DNA of 5,979 nucleotides from an uncultured Selenomonadaceae bacterium. GTDB lineage: Bacteria > Bacillota > Negativicutes > Selenomonadales > Selenomonadaceae. Every line of letters begins with the position of its first letter. Position 1 is the stretch's first letter. Positions 5,818-5,979 of this stretch are shown one piece after another. Below the pieces are notes generated by a model. It saw only the letters and a list, made by a program, of their open reading frames with translations. It was not told the DNA's origin and did no database searches. The stretch is from the NCBI GenBank assembly GCA_905233965.1, contig CAJOFG010000167.1, positions 1 through 5,979 of the forward strand, in the 5' to 3' direction. The translations under genes were made by a program, and so were the position numbers.

Positions 5818-5979
5818 TCACAACTCAATCGCGTAATCGACAAGCGCAAGTTCACGGTCTTCCTCAAAATCTTTTTGCGACAAAAATCCCTGCGCGACCA
5901 TTCCTTCGCCGATTGAACGGATAACGATATTTTTCGCTTCTTCGTAACCGGTTTTCAAACTGCAACCCGCCGCGCGAAT
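5818..5979 (-). CDS. C-terminal end of a DHH-family phosphoesterase (NrnA-like), 5' part outside window
   Basis: Only the last 53 residues are visible; the frame is open to the right edge. The visible part begins IRAAGCSLKTGYEEAKN. R-A-A-G-C-S-L matches the end of the GGGH-x-x-AAGC motif of the DHHA1 domain, found in oligoribonuclease/pAp phosphatase NrnA. In Bacillota this gene typically sits between rbfA and truB, which fits its position 3 bases before truB. NrnA degrades short RNA fragments and dephosphorylates pAp. After the normal end of the domain there are about 24 extra, acidic residues (FLSQKDFEEDRELALVDYAI). The family call rests on a short motif plus gene order, so it is moderately sure. 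Confidence 0.65.
   Translation of the reverse strand: MRAAGCSLKTGYEEAKNIVIRSIGEGMVAQGFLSQKDFEEDRELALVDYAIEL

Noticed and set aside
5057..5916. Several short plus-strand open frames opposite truB
   Set aside because: They are shadows of truB, with no ribosome sites or conserved motifs.

Overview
This window looks like chromosomal DNA from a bacterium of the Bacillota. The clearest sign is the gene order dprA - topA - trmFO - ... - hslV, a classic Bacillota housekeeping string (usually dprA-topA-trmFO-xerC-hslV-hslU-codY). It faces the end of a second core string, a DHH phosphoesterase (NrnA-like) followed by truB. A member of the Negativicutes is possible from the style of the proteins and the mixed base composition, but that is an inference I cannot prove from this window.

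Layout: plus strand, 1-687 is the 3' part of dprA (DNA-processing protein). 713-2374 is a topA-family gene with a strong ribosome binding site. 2371-3688 is trmFO, split by one frameshift near 2934-2947. 3682-3930 and 3917-4348 are a small antitoxin-like gene and a PIN-domain toxin-like gene (VapBC-type module). 4349-4879 is hslV, the proteolytic subunit of the HslUV protease. All plus-strand genes are tightly packed (overlaps of 4, 7 and 14 bases, and one junction of 0 bases), so they probably form one transcription unit. A hairpin at 4915-4954 ends this unit and also works as a terminator in the other direction. On the minus strand, truB (4954-5814) follows 3 bases after the end of an NrnA-like gene that runs off the right edge (5818-5979).

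Three things are unusual. First, the protein in the topA position keeps the overall order of a type IA topoisomerase, the candidate active tyrosine and three intact four-cysteine zinc ribbons. It has lost most of the other catalytic signatures (the Toprim motif reads NPDAQGE instead of DPDREGE, and the YMRTDS, AHEAIRPT and GIGRPST motifs are missing) and about 140 residues, mostly from the gate domain and around the active site. Its reading frame is nonetheless open, so it looks like a repurposed or regulatory TopA relative rather than debris. Second, trmFO is otherwise full length and well conserved but carries a +1 shift just before its second catalytic cysteine. Third, the place normally held by xerC is occupied by a toxin-antitoxin-like pair whose toxin gene is distinctly AT-rich, and hslU does not follow hslV. 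The locus therefore looks like a Bacillota core operon that has been eroded and partly rebuilt.

No rRNA, tRNA, CRISPR array, insertion sequence or riboswitch was recognised. No stretch over 300 bases lacks a gene.
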